Part shown: in pieces, positions 9,567 through 17,998 of the stretch
Layout of the letters: each line of letters begins with the position of its first letter
How positions within the stretch are numbered: the first letter of the stretch is position 1
Assembly (NCBI RefSeq): GCF_002909485.1
Contig: NZ_PPXG01000007.1
Coordinates: forward strand, 186,001-250,000
Direction: 5' to 3'
Length of the DNA stretch: 64,000 bases
Origin: Stutzerimonas stutzeri
GTDB taxonomy: Bacteria; Pseudomonadota; Gammaproteobacteria; Pseudomonadales; Pseudomonadaceae
Notes under the pieces: model-generated
Seen by the model: the letters and a program-made list of their open reading frames with translations, nothing else
Databases searched by the model: none
What the model was told of the DNA's origin: nothing
Made by a program: the position numbers and the translations under genes

Positions 9567-9938
9567 ATGCGTCAACCCGATATCGAGATCTACCTCAGGG
9601 ATGCCAGCCAGCAAGCCGTCGGCGAGTGGCTGGCCCAGGCCATTGGCTCCTGCTCCGCCTGGCAACAGAAAGGCCAGACTTTCAAATGCAGCGCCGGCGG
9701 CATTCCGGTGACCTGGCTGCCGAAAGCGGTGGGCAAATGGCATTGCCTGCTGCTGGAAAGCGACGCCACGCCTTGGGCGGACGACCTCGCTTGCGCCCGC
9801 GCCGCTCACGCCGCCTTGGGCGTTGAAATCCGTTGCGCGCCGGGCGGCTGGCAGGAAGAGGAAGCCGTTGAAGTGGCTGACCGCTGGATCCGCATCAGCG
9901 ATGACGGCGAAGAGGAGATCGTCTGGCACACGGGCTGA
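9567..9938 (+). CDS. Conserved Pseudomonas hypothetical protein
   Basis: A 123-residue cytoplasmic protein of unknown function. It has no signal peptide or membrane segment. It is rich in Trp and acidic near the C-terminus (ISDDGEEEIVWHTG). Several short stretches (GSCSAWQQKGQTFKC, VGKWHCLLLESD) look like conserved core strands. The start at 9567 fits an AAGG site. It lies 58 bases after rlmA and may belong to that operon. Confidence 0.6.
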   Translation: MRQPDIEIYLRDASQQAVGEWLAQAIGSCSAWQQKGQTFKCSAGGIPVTWLPKAVGKWHCLLLESDATPWADDLACARAAHAALGVEIRCAPGGWQEEEAVEVADRWIRISDDGEEEIVWHTG

Positions 9939-9991
9939 CCGCCAGCGTTCTTCATCGCTTATCGGTGGCGGGCTAGAACTCCCCGGCGCGT

Positions 9992-10025
9992 AAAAAACAA
10001 AGCCCGTCACTTGGACGAGCTTTGT
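9992..10025 (-). terminator. Rho-independent terminator of the cold-shock gene
   Basis: On the minus strand, ACAAAGCTCGTC pairs with GACGGGCTTTGT (one G-U pair), followed by a run of five to six T. It lies 17 bases after the stop of the cold-shock gene. Confidence 0.88.
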
Positions 10026-10041
10026 CATTGTGCAACCGAGG

Positions 10042-10251
10042 TCAGACGCCGGCGACGTCTTCGGCCTGCAGGCCCTTCTGGCCCTGAGTCACCGAAAACT
10101 CCACCTGCTGCCCTTCGGCCAGCGAGCGGTGGCCGTCGCCACGGATGGCGCGGTAATGCACGAACACGTCGGCGCCATTACCCCGCTGAATGAATCCGTA
10201 GCCTTTTGCATCGTTGAACCATTTGACGGTTCCTGTCTCGCGCTCAGCCAT
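10042..10251 (-). CDS. Cold-shock-domain protein (CspA family)
   Basis: A 69-residue single-domain nucleic-acid chaperone that binds single-stranded RNA. The RNA-binding motifs RNP1 (KGYGFI, 16-21) and RNP2 (VFVHY, 29-33) are intact, as is the [12 protein letters not shown] start. The ATG at 10251 follows GGAGAAG. A good promoter about 110 bases upstream leaves a leader of about 100 bases, typical for cold-shock genes. The domain is certain; which paralogue it is cannot be told. Confidence 0.95.
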   Translation of the reverse strand: MAERETGTVKWFNDAKGYGFIQRGNGADVFVHYRAIRGDGHRSLAEGQQVEFSVTQGQKGLQAEDVAGV

Positions 10252-10358
10252 TACCACTTCTCCAACTCGCTTTTTGTTATTCCTCGGAAGAGGGGTCGAC
10301 GACCACGTCTCGTGCAGTAGCTTCAGCGCAAATGCGACTCGAACGCAGCCGTTGCCGG

Positions 10359-10386
10359 AGTATAAAACAACGATTTTGGCTGTCAG
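10359..10386 (-). promoter_or_regulatory. Sigma-70-type promoter of the cold-shock gene
   Basis: On the minus strand, CTGACA (10386-10381) and TATACT (10364-10359) are separated by 16 bases. Transcription would start near 10352, giving a 5' leader of about 100 bases before the ATG at 10251. Confidence 0.6.
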
Positions 10387-10416
10387 CCTCTTTTTTCCAC
10401 AGCCACTCTTACCTCT

Positions 10417-10449
10417 GCGCCTGCCCCGATCAGCGCCGGGGGCAGGCGC
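10417..10449 (-). terminator. Strong hairpin after gldG, possible terminator
   Basis: GCGCCTGCCCC and GGGGCAGGCGC form an 11-base-pair stem six bases after the gldG stop. No T run follows, so it is not a classic intrinsic terminator. It may act as an RNA 3'-end stabiliser or a Rho-assisted stop. Confidence 0.4.
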
Positions 10450-10454
10450 TTGGA

Positions 10455-12290
10455 TCAGGCACTGCGCCGGCGCCGCCACAGCCACAACGCCAGCACGCCC
10501 AGCGTCAGCGCCAATGGCACCAGCGCGATATTGGCAAACTTGAGCGTACGCCCCAGCGCCTCGATGTCGGCGTTGAGCTGGTAGCGCACCTCGCGCAGTT
10601 CCTTGCGGATACGGACCTTTTCCTGCATGAACTGACGCAGCGCCTGCTCCTGATCGCTGGTCAGCTCCAGAGCCTTTTCGGGGTCCGGGTTCTGCAGCTC
10701 GGCCAGCTGCTGCTCGGTATCGGCCAGGCGCTGCTGCAGCACTTCTTCCTTCTCGCGGAAGCGATTTTCGGCCTGACGCTGCAAGGCTTCCACCACCACG
10801 AACGGGCGGGTGAAGCGGCCGCGGGAGCGCACACTGATCAGCGCATCGGTGCCGGATAGATTGTCCAGCGCATTGATCACGAACGCCCCGTTGTCCGCCC
10901 AGGGCTGCGGGATGCGCTGGCCGAAGAAGTCCTGCACCTGCACCCACATCCGATCACTGAGCAGGTCGGTATCGGCGATGGCAATGACGTTGATGTTCTG
11001 GCTTTCCTGAATGCCCTTCTCGCGCCCTTCGATGCCATCCGGGAACGCGGTTTTAGCTGCCCCCTGGATTCGCGCAGCCAGCGTATAGCGTTCACCGGTC
11101 GGTTTGAGGTCGAGCAGCAGCGTTTCCGGATTGTCCAGGGTTGCAAAGCGCTCGGCATCCACCGGCATGGCGTATTCGGAGCTGGTGAGCAGCGGTGTGA
11201 AGCGCGTCGTCGCACCCTCCAGCGACTCGAGCATGCCAGCGCTGGCAATGGTGATATTTTCCAGCCCGGCTGTGGTCACGTCGTCCTGATCCAGCGCCAC
11301 ACGCGGCAGGCTCAACCAGCCCGCGTGGCGAACCGGGCGACGCTCGGCGCCGACACCCACCGACATGGCGTAGGCCGCATCGACCAGCGCACGCTGCGGG
11401 ACCATGCGCACGCCCCAGGCCTTGAACAGCGGCTCGAGATCAGAGGCGCGCTCCTCCCCGAACTCGCCAGGGCCAATGCCCATGCCCGGGTCGACCTCGC
11501 TATGGGGATCGACGAACGCGAGCAGCTTGCCGCCACGCAGGACGAACTGGTCGATGGCATACAGCGTCTGCTCCGGCAGATCCTTCGGGTGGATCAGCAG
11601 CAGCACCGACACATTGGTCGGGATCATGTCCACATCACGACGCAAGCTCTCGATATGGAACAGCTGGCGGACCTCCTCCAGCACCATCCACGGTGGCGTC
11701 GCCTGTTGGGTACGCATGTCGAAGCCGCCGGTGAGCTGCAATCCGGACAGCACTCCGACCACCGGCAGCTCGCCGGCCGCCAGGCCCTGTACCAACCGGC
11801 TTATTTCGTACTCGAGAAACTCTTCCTGATCCAACGGAAAGAACGGAATGATCTGCGTGCTGCCCTCGGAGTTGGTGCCAGCCAGGCCGAAGTAGACTTT
11901 GTCGCCGCTTTGGTTGAGCGGCACCGCTTGCAGGCCGAATTCGGCTGCGCGGTCCTCTTCCTCGGAGAACGGCTGCGGGTCGATCACATGCAGCTTGAGC
12001 TTGCCGCCGGAGGCTCGCTGATAGGCCCGGAGCATCTCCTCGACGCGGCGCGCGTAGTTACGCAACGCCACCAGCTCCTTGGCGGTACCGTCCGAATAGA
12101 AAAAGTGCAGTTCGATGGGCGTCTGCAAACCGTCGAGAATGCGCTCGGTGCCTTCGGAGATCGTATAGAGCTTCTGCTCGGTCAGGTCGAGCCGCGCATT
12201 GGTGAACAGCATGCCTGAAAGACCGTTGAACACCAGGAAGGCCAGCGCAATCAGTAGCAGCCCGGCACCGGAATAGATGACTCGTTTCAT
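10455..12290 (-). CDS. GldG-like ABC exporter auxiliary component
   Basis: A 611-residue membrane-anchored protein of the GldG / ABC-type uncharacterised transport family. One N-terminal transmembrane helix (about 5-27) is followed by a large extracytoplasmic part with the family segments [15 protein letters not shown] and [11 protein letters not shown], a coiled-coil-prone stretch rich in Glu/Gln (about 505-575), and a C-terminal helix ending RRRRSA. It is the third gene of an operon with the ABC ATPase and permease. In gliding Bacteroidetes these proteins support motility; pseudomonads do not glide, and the substrate here is unknown. Confidence 0.85.
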   Translation of the reverse strand: MKRVIYSGAGLLLIALAFLVFNGLSGMLFTNARLDLTEQKLYTISEGTERILDGLQTPIELHFFYSDGTAKELVALRNYARRVEEMLRAYQRASGGKLKLHVIDPQPFSEEEDRAAEFGLQAVPLNQSGDKVYFGLAGTNSEGSTQIIPFFPLDQEEFLEYEISRLVQGLAAGELPVVGVLSGLQLTGGFDMRTQQATPPWMVLEEVRQLFHIESLRRDVDMIPTNVSVLLLIHPKDLPEQTLYAIDQFVLRGGKLLAFVDPHSEVDPGMGIGPGEFGEERASDLEPLFKAWGVRMVPQRALVDAAYAMSVGVGAERRPVRHAGWLSLPRVALDQDDVTTAGLENITIASAGMLESLEGATTRFTPLLTSSEYAMPVDAERFATLDNPETLLLDLKPTGERYTLAARIQGAAKTAFPDGIEGREKGIQESQNINVIAIADTDLLSDRMWVQVQDFFGQRIPQPWADNGAFVINALDNLSGTDALISVRSRGRFTRPFVVVEALQRQAENRFREKEEVLQQRLADTEQQLAELQNPDPEKALELTSDQEQALRQFMQEKVRIRKELREVRYQLNADIEALGRTLKFANIALVPLALTLGVLALWLWRRRRSA

Positions 12291-12300
12291 GTCTGTTCCC

Positions 12301-13032
12301 TCAGGCGGCTTTCTTCAGATCGACGACCACGGCGGTAGCCGCCAGCCAGGCGATGATCAGCGTGACGAAATACAGCAGGTCACGCAGGTCGATCACACCC
12401 TTGCTGATGGAATCGAAACGGATCAGGAAGCTCAGCGAAGCCACCGCATCGACCAGCCACTGCGGCGCCCAGGCCAGGGCATCAAGCACCATCGGCAAGC
12501 CGCTGACGATGAACAGGAAGCACACCGCCACCGAGAGGATGAAGGCAATTACCTGATTCTTCGCCAGCGCCGACATGCACGAACCGATCGCCAGAAAGGC
12601 ACCGGCCAGCAGCCAGCTGCCAAGATAGCCTGCGGCGATCACGCCATTGTCCGGCTCGCCCAGGTAGTTGACGGTGATGACCATCGGGAAGGTCAACAGC
12701 AGGGCGATTCCGGCGAACACCCAAGCGGCGAGGAACTTGCCGCCAACCGCTTCTAAACGGGTGATCGGCAGGGTCATCAGCAACTCGATCGAACCCGATT
12801 TGCGCTCCTCCGCCCATAGGCGCATGGCGATTGCCGGCACCAGGAACAGATAGAGCCAGGTATGGAAGCTGAAGAACGGAGTCAGATCGGCCTGGCCACG
12901 CTCGTAGAAGCCGCCCAGGTAGAAGGTGAACACCCCGGACAGCACCAGAAAGATCACGATGAAGACATAGGCGAGCGGCGTGGCGAAGTAGCTGCCTAGC
13001 TCACGCTTGAAGATAACCGGCAACTGGGTCAT
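12301..13032 (-). CDS. ABC-2 type permease, GldF-like
   Basis: A 243-residue inner-membrane protein with about six transmembrane helices and the family segment RLWAEERKSGSIELLMTLPI. It forms the membrane pore of the exporter with the adjacent ATPase. Its start overlaps the ATPase stop by four bases (ATGA), and gldG begins 10 bases after its end, so the three genes are a coupled operon. Confidence 0.88.
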   Translation of the reverse strand: MTQLPVIFKRELGSYFATPLAYVFIVIFLVLSGVFTFYLGGFYERGQADLTPFFSFHTWLYLFLVPAIAMRLWAEERKSGSIELLMTLPITRLEAVGGKFLAAWVFAGIALLLTFPMVITVNYLGEPDNGVIAAGYLGSWLLAGAFLAIGSCMSALAKNQVIAFILSVAVCFLFIVSGLPMVLDALAWAPQWLVDAVASLSFLIRFDSISKGVIDLRDLLYFVTLIIAWLAATAVVVDLKKAA

Positions 13033-13952
13033 AGCGACTCCCCACGGGTCAGGTTACGGAACACCTCATCCAACCGGCCGCGCTCCACGTCCAGCTCCTT
13101 TATCACCCAGCCCTGCTGACTGATCAGCGCGTTGACCTGCGGGAAGATCACCTGCCCAGGCTGCGCCAACACGGTCACGCTGTGCTCTCGCTCGTTGGCC
13201 TCGACCCCTGAGACACCTGGTAGCGCCGCCAGCGCCACGTCATCCAACGGAGCATCGCTGACCAGGGTGACTGCCTGGTGATACTTCGAACGACTTTCCA
13301 GCTCCAACGGCGTGCCGTCCGCCACCAGCCTGCCATGGGCGATCACCACCGCCCGCGTGCACACCGCGCTCACCTCTTCGAGAATGTGCGTGGAAATGAT
13401 GACGATCTTGTCCTGCGCCAGGCCCTGGATCAGCTGACGCACCTGATGCTTCTGGTTCGGATCGAGGCCGTCGGTGGGCTCGTCGAGAATCAGCACCTTG
13501 GGGTCGTGAAGGATCGCCTGTGCCAGACCGACGCGACGCTTGAAACCCTTGGATAGGGTCTCGATGGATTGCCCCAGCACATGCTCCAGTTCAACCTGCG
13601 CTACCGCAGCCTCGACCCGCTGGCGCTTGCCCGCGCTGCGAAAGCCGCGCACCTCGGCGATGAAGTCGAGAAAGCCGCGCACCGTCATGTCGCCATAGCA
13701 CGGCGCGCCCTCGGGCAGATAGCCGATCTGTCGCTGGGCCTGCAGCCGCTGAGACTGGATATCGTGACCGAGAATGCTCGCAGTGCCGGAAGTCGGCGTG
13801 AGAAAGCCGGTCAACATCTTCATGGTGGTGGATTTTCCCGCACCATTCGGGCCGAGAAACCCCAGCACCTCTCCGCGGCGAACCTGGAATGACAGGTCAT
13901 CTACGGCGGTGTGCTGGGCAAAACGCTTGGTCAGGTTGCTTATTTCGATCAT
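13029..13952 (-). CDS. ABC transporter ATP-binding protein, GldA-like
   Basis: A 307-residue ATPase. Walker A GPNGAGKST is at 34-42, the signature LSKGFKRRVGLAQ is near 132-145, and Walker B LILDEPTDGLDP follows. The C-terminal extension of about 90 residues is usual for ABC-2 exporters of this group. It is first in the gldA-F-G operon. In P. aeruginosa I recall an equivalent operon next to plsB; here plsB is 4 kb away, beyond an accessory block. Confidence 0.9.
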   Translation of the reverse strand: MIEISNLTKRFAQHTAVDDLSFQVRRGEVLGFLGPNGAGKSTTMKMLTGFLTPTSGTASILGHDIQSQRLQAQRQIGYLPEGAPCYGDMTVRGFLDFIAEVRGFRSAGKRQRVEAAVAQVELEHVLGQSIETLSKGFKRRVGLAQAILHDPKVLILDEPTDGLDPNQKHQVRQLIQGLAQDKIVIISTHILEEVSAVCTRAVVIAHGRLVADGTPLELESRSKYHQAVTLVSDAPLDDVALAALPGVSGVEANEREHSVTVLAQPGQVIFPQVNALISQQGWVIKELDVERGRLDEVFRNLTRGESL

Positions 13953-14204
13953 GGGCTCTCACCAGTGCGCTGAAGGTCTGGCACGCCGCCCGCGCGGCAC
14001 GGACCAGGCCCTGCAAAAATGCCGGCGGAACTATAAGAACAGCTACCGGACGAATGCAACTGCGCGGCTTGGCGGCAACGATTGCCAAACGTTGCCTCGA
14101 CGCCCCCAAGGGAAGCAATGGACCCCGCACGCCGCTTCGAGTACGTTTTCGAATCCATCGAAAACAGCCGCCCTGATCGCGGCGCGTCTCAAGGTAAACG
14201 GCAC

Positions 14205-14672
14205 ATGTCCCTGCACATAGGCGAGATTCCCGCCTCACAGGCGCCAATGGACCTATTGCTGCTAGCCGATCCCTCGCCAGACAAGGTTTGCTCGTATATG
14301 GCGAACTCGACGTGCTTCGCGGCATCGTTCGACGGAACGGTCGTCGGTATCGGCGTTGTGCAGCCCATCGACGGGAGTGCGTATGAGCTAATGAATATCG
14401 CGGTACGGCCAACCCGGCAGAACGCGGGCTACGGTTCAGCGCTGCTGAAATGGATCATTGACCACTACCGCAGGCTGGGCGCCAGCCGGCTCGAAGTGGG
14501 CACGGGTTCGTTCGGCTATCAACTGGCGTTCTATCAACGCCAAGGCTTTCGGGTTACACGAATAGAGCGGGACTTCTTCATCGAGCACTATTGCGAACCG
14601 ATCATCGAGGACGGCATTCAGCACATGGACATGCTGCGCCTTACGCTCAGCTATGTGAGCGATCCTGGTTAG
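14205..14672 (+). CDS. GNAT-family N-acetyltransferase
   Basis: A 155-residue GNAT enzyme. The acetyl-CoA binding region is visible as MNIAVRPTRQNAGYGSALLKW (Q/R-x-x-G-x-G type, here RQNAGYG), followed by FYQRQGFRV typical of motif B. The substrate is unknown. The start at 14205 follows AAGG; the in-frame upstream stretch (from 14082) has no family resemblance and is left out. The 250-base gap before it shows no gene I can support. Confidence 0.8.
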   Translation: MSLHIGEIPASQAPMDLLLLADPSPDKVCSYMANSTCFAASFDGTVVGIGVVQPIDGSAYELMNIAVRPTRQNAGYGSALLKWIIDHYRRLGASRLEVGTGSFGYQLAFYQRQGFRVTRIERDFFIEHYCEPIIEDGIQHMDMLRLTLSYVSDPG

Positions 14673-14756
14673 GCCACGACCAAGCCACCGCCACCGTTCT
14701 CGAAAACGGAGTCACTGAAAACAAACAACCTTCATCCGACCCGAGCCACCTCAGCC

Positions 14757-15302
14757 ATGCCGGACCCGATCGAATTCGAAACCGAACGCCTGCTCATGCG
14801 GCAATGGAAGCCGGCCGACTACGCGCCATTCGCGGCATTGAATGCGGACCCCAGCGTAATGGAGTACTTCCCCGCGCTGCTCAGCCGTGCCGAAAGCGAC
14901 ACGATGGCTGACCGCTGCCGGGCCTTGATCAGTCAACGTGGCTGGGGTTTCTGGGCTGCAGAGCTAAAGGCGTCTGGTGAGTTCATCGGTTTCGTAGGAC
15001 TTCATACGCCGTCCCTGGAACTGCCCTTCTCCCCATGCGTGGAGATCGGCTGGCGCCTGGCCGCTGCACATTGGGGCAAAGGGCTAGCAACGGAGGCCGC
15101 GCGTGCGGCGCTTTGCGTGGGATTCGATACGCTCGATCTTTCGGAAATCGTATCGTTTACCGCTGTCGAAAACCGCCGGTCGCGCGCCGTCATGGGGCGT
15201 CTTGGGATGCGCGAATCCGACAGATTCGAGCACCCTCACGTGCCTCCTGACAATCCGCTGCGCTGGCACTGCCTTTATCGCCTGTCCCGCCCAGCGTTAT
15301 GA
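14757..15302 (+). CDS. GNAT-family N-acetyltransferase, RimJ/RimL type
   Basis: A 181-residue acetyltransferase of the RimJ/RimL group. It begins with the usual FETERLLMRQWKPADY and has GWRLAAAHWGKGLATEAARAAL (acetyl-CoA site), VSFTAVENRRSRAVMGRLGM and the C-terminal HPLRWHCLYRLS-like end. The acceptor cannot be predicted: ribosomal proteins, antibiotics or small amines are all possible in this group. It sits in the accessory pocket between gldA and plsB. Confidence 0.85.
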   Translation: MPDPIEFETERLLMRQWKPADYAPFAALNADPSVMEYFPALLSRAESDTMADRCRALISQRGWGFWAAELKASGEFIGFVGLHTPSLELPFSPCVEIGWRLAAAHWGKGLATEAARAALCVGFDTLDLSEIVSFTAVENRRSRAVMGRLGMRESDRFEHPHVPPDNPLRWHCLYRLSRPAL

Positions 15303-15417
15303 GGCGCGCAGCAGATGCCTGACCGTTCATTCACGATTGGCTGGACTTCGCTGGAAACCCTGCTAGAACGGCACGCGCATAGCCAGACTCTCATCTCTAC
15401 CCTACGGATCTTCTTCA

Positions 15418-16200
15418 ATGCCCCAGCTGTTCCTCGCGCTTCTGCTCCTCGGCCTTTCCGGCGTCACTCATGCGGAAGATGCCGATATCGCCCGGCTGTT
15501 CGACAAGGCCGGCGTCGAGGGGACGCTCGTGATCGAATCGGCTGAAACCGGGCAGCGCTACCTTCACAACAACGCCCGAGCGAAGCAGCCGTTCACCGCC
15601 GCATCCACCTTCAAGGTGCTGAACACGCTGATCGCGCTGGAGGAAGGTGCCATCGCCGGGGCTGACGAGATCATCCCGTGGGATAACACCCGTTACGAGA
15701 TCGAGGATTGGAACCGCGACCAGACGTTGAAAAGCGCATTCAGGGTCAGCTGTGTCTGGTGCTATCAATGGCTGGCGCAGCGAGTGGGGGCGGCTAGCTA
15801 TCCTGGCCATATTCATCGGGCCCGCTATGGGCAGTTGCAACAACCCTTCAACGGCACCGAGTTCTGGCTCGATGGCTCGCTGACCATCAGCGCCGAGCAA
15901 CAGATAGACCTGCTCAAACGTATCGTCGAGCGCAGCCTGCCCTACCGGGCGAGCAGCTATGACACATTGAAAGCCGTAATGCTCGCCGACACGACGAAGG
16001 ATTATCGGCTGTATGCCAAAACCGGCTGGGCCAACCGCAGCACGCCCGGAGTCGGCTGGTATATCGGTTACGTTGAGGGTGGCGAGAATATCTGGCTGTT
16101 CGCCTTGAACCTCGATACCCGCGACGCCGCGGACCTGCCACTGCGCCAGCAGATTGCACTGGATGCACTGCGGGCCAAAGGCATTCTGCCCGCACATTGA
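15418..16200 (+). CDS. Class D (OXA-type) beta-lactamase
   Basis: A 260-residue periplasmic serine beta-lactamase with a signal peptide (to about residue 19, THAE). The active-site serine and lysine are S63-T-F-K66, the second motif is S111-C-V113, the conserved Trp is in FW150LDGSL, and K201-T-G is followed by W. The third motif, usually Tyr-Gly-Asn, reads Tyr137-Gly-Gln139, so the Asn is replaced. The rest of the fold looks intact. Related chromosomal OXA enzymes occur in the P. stutzeri group. Hydrolytic spectrum cannot be inferred. Confidence 0.88.
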   Translation: MPQLFLALLLLGLSGVTHAEDADIARLFDKAGVEGTLVIESAETGQRYLHNNARAKQPFTAASTFKVLNTLIALEEGAIAGADEIIPWDNTRYEIEDWNRDQTLKSAFRVSCVWCYQWLAQRVGAASYPGHIHRARYGQLQQPFNGTEFWLDGSLTISAEQQIDLLKRIVERSLPYRASSYDTLKAVMLADTTKDYRLYAKTGWANRSTPGVGWYIGYVEGGENIWLFALNLDTRDAADLPLRQQIALDALRAKGILPAH

Positions 16201-16290
16201 TTACGCTCGACGAGGTCAGGTTCTCTTCTCGCTTCACGCACTTGCGGCGGCGAAGCACCGATCGAACACCAGCTCACTCGGGAAGCCGCC

Positions 16291-17001
16291 ATGCGCAGCG
16301 ATGAGATAAAAGACATCTTCGATCAACAGGCGTCCAGCTACGACGAGCGCTGGGCCAGAACCGCGCCGATTCGCGACGCGCTGCATTTCCTTCTCGAGGC
16401 GGTGTTTGCAGAGCTCCCAGCCAACGCTCGGGTTCTGTGCATTGGCGCAGGCACCGGCGAGGAAATCGCCTATCTGGCCCAGCGCTTCCCTGGCTGGACC
16501 TTTACCGCCGTCGAGCCTTCCGGGCCGATGCTAGCGGTGTGTCGCGACAAAGCGATCAAAGGCGGCTACGCCGAGCGCTGCCATTTCCACGAAGGGTATC
16601 TGCAATCGTTGCCCGAGCAAGCCGCCTTCGATGCAGCGACGTGCTTTCTGGTGTCCCAGTTCATTCTGGAGCACGACGCTCGTGCTGACTTCTTTTGCAC
16701 CATTGCTGCCCGGCTTCGTCCTGGCGCTTTACTGGCGAGCTCGGATTTGGCATCAGACGTTTCCTCACCACACTACGATGCCCTGCTCGAAACCTGGCTA
16801 AACATGATGACAGTGGCCGGCATTCCGGCGGCGGGCCTGGAGCAGATGCGCGCCGCCTATGCGCGCGACGTGGCGATACTGCCTCGCGAGCAAGTCGCGG
16901 CCATTATAGAAGCCGGCGGCTTTGCCAATCCCGTGCCCTTCTACCAGGCCGGCCTTATCCATGCGTGGTACTCCAGGCGGGCCGCGCCCGATGCGCCATA
17001 G
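16291..17001 (+). CDS. Class I SAM-dependent methyltransferase
   Basis: A 236-residue cytoplasmic methyltransferase. The SAM-binding glycine-rich motif VLCIGAGTGEEIA is at 48-60, the acidic loop VEPSGPML follows, and FLVSQFILEHDA is the next conserved strand. The target is unknown; small-molecule methylation is common in this group. Its 3' end overlaps the start of the next frame by 11 bases. Confidence 0.8.
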   Translation: MRSDEIKDIFDQQASSYDERWARTAPIRDALHFLLEAVFAELPANARVLCIGAGTGEEIAYLAQRFPGWTFTAVEPSGPMLAVCRDKAIKGGYAERCHFHEGYLQSLPEQAAFDAATCFLVSQFILEHDARADFFCTIAARLRPGALLASSDLASDVSSPHYDALLETWLNMMTVAGIPAAGLEQMRAAYARDVAILPREQVAAIIEAGGFANPVPFYQAGLIHAWYSRRAAPDAP

Positions 17002-17334
17002 CCTCCTACCGGTGCTGCAAGCGCTGCTGATCGCCACGCTTGCGGGCGCCGGCATCTGGGCTCTGTCGCCCTGGCTCAGCGGTCAGGCTGAACCATGGGA
17101 TGCGGGCGGTCTGTACTACAGTGGAACCTTGTTTGTGGCGGGCGTGCTGTCGGGCTTCATCGTGCCAAGACCACTCTGGGCGCTGTATCTGGGTGTCGTC
17201 TTCGGACAGGCGTTGTACTTAATTGTGTTCTTGCCGCCCAGTCCGCTGCTGGCGGTGGGCGTGGGGTCCTGCTGATCTGGTCGCTGCTGTTTCTGGCCGG
17301 GGCCTACGGCGGCGCTCGACTTCGCACACGCTGA
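16991..17334 (+). pseudogene. Small four-helix membrane protein, apparently frameshifted in a G run
   Basis: The frame starting at 16991 encodes 94 residues with three hydrophobic helices and stops at 17275 with an abrupt GVGSC end. The next frame continues with LLIWSLLFLAGAYGGARLRTR to 17334, an obvious fourth helix. The junction lies in GTGGGGTCC (about 17260-17268): adding one G restores one 114-residue, four-helix protein. This is either a real frameshift or a sequencing error. I do not recognise the family. It overlaps the methyltransferase gene. Confidence 0.6.
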
Positions 17335-17427
17335 AGCCTCCGCCATAGCTGACCCGAGATAAACGATGCGAGCCTGCTCACTGACAAACAGGACGGCCGC
17401 TCGACTCATGCAAAGGAGGATTCATCC

Positions 17428-17841
17428 ATGACGCCGCCAGAACTGTCCGGTATCTATCGAGCCTACATCGACTGCCTCAATGCCAGGGACTGGTCGAATC
17501 TCGGGCGCTTCGTGCATGACGAAGTACGTCACAACGGCAGCCGCATTGGCTTGGCCGGCTATCGGCGGATGCTGGAAAACGATTACGCAACCATTCCCGA
17601 CCTGCACTTCAACATCGAGTTGCTGATCAGCGAGCCACCGCGAGTCGCGTGTCGGCTGCGATTCAACTGCTCGCCAGCAGCCCGCTTTCTCGACCTGGAC
17701 GTCGATGGGCGGAAGGTCTCGTTCGCGGAGAACGTCTTCTACGAGTTCAGCGGACCGAAGATCGTCGAGGTCCATTCAGTCATAGACAAACCCGCCATCG
17801 AGACTCAACTGTCGACTCCAGTAGATCCGAACGGGCGCTGA
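17428..17841 (+). CDS. SnoaL-like / ester cyclase family protein
   Basis: A 137-residue protein with the NTF2-like alpha+beta barrel pattern of SnoaL-type proteins: YRAYIDCLNARDWSNLGRFV, then DEVRHNG, a central GLAGYRRML helix, and final strands ending in HSVIDKPAI. Members range from polyketide cyclases to uncharacterised small hydrolase-like proteins, so the reaction is not predictable. The ribosome site AAAGGAGGA is very strong. Confidence 0.75.
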   Translation: MTPPELSGIYRAYIDCLNARDWSNLGRFVHDEVRHNGSRIGLAGYRRMLENDYATIPDLHFNIELLISEPPRVACRLRFNCSPAARFLDLDVDGRKVSFAENVFYEFSGPKIVEVHSVIDKPAIETQLSTPVDPNGR

Positions 17842-17998
17842 TATCCCTAGAACGCTCTGCCGGTAACCGGGGCTTCAGCCGAACTGCCACTCTGCTCCGG
17901 AGCCAGCCAAACAGCAGAGATTTTGCCCGCCCTCCTCGCTTGCGGCACACTTGCCGCCTTCGAGGGCACCGCCCCCTTTCCATAGCCGAATCTGCCGT

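Noticed and set aside
13953..14204. Upstream gap before the first GNAT gene considered for a small gene or leader
   Set aside because: The frame extending the GNAT upstream has no family similarity or ribosome site, and no other frame stands out.
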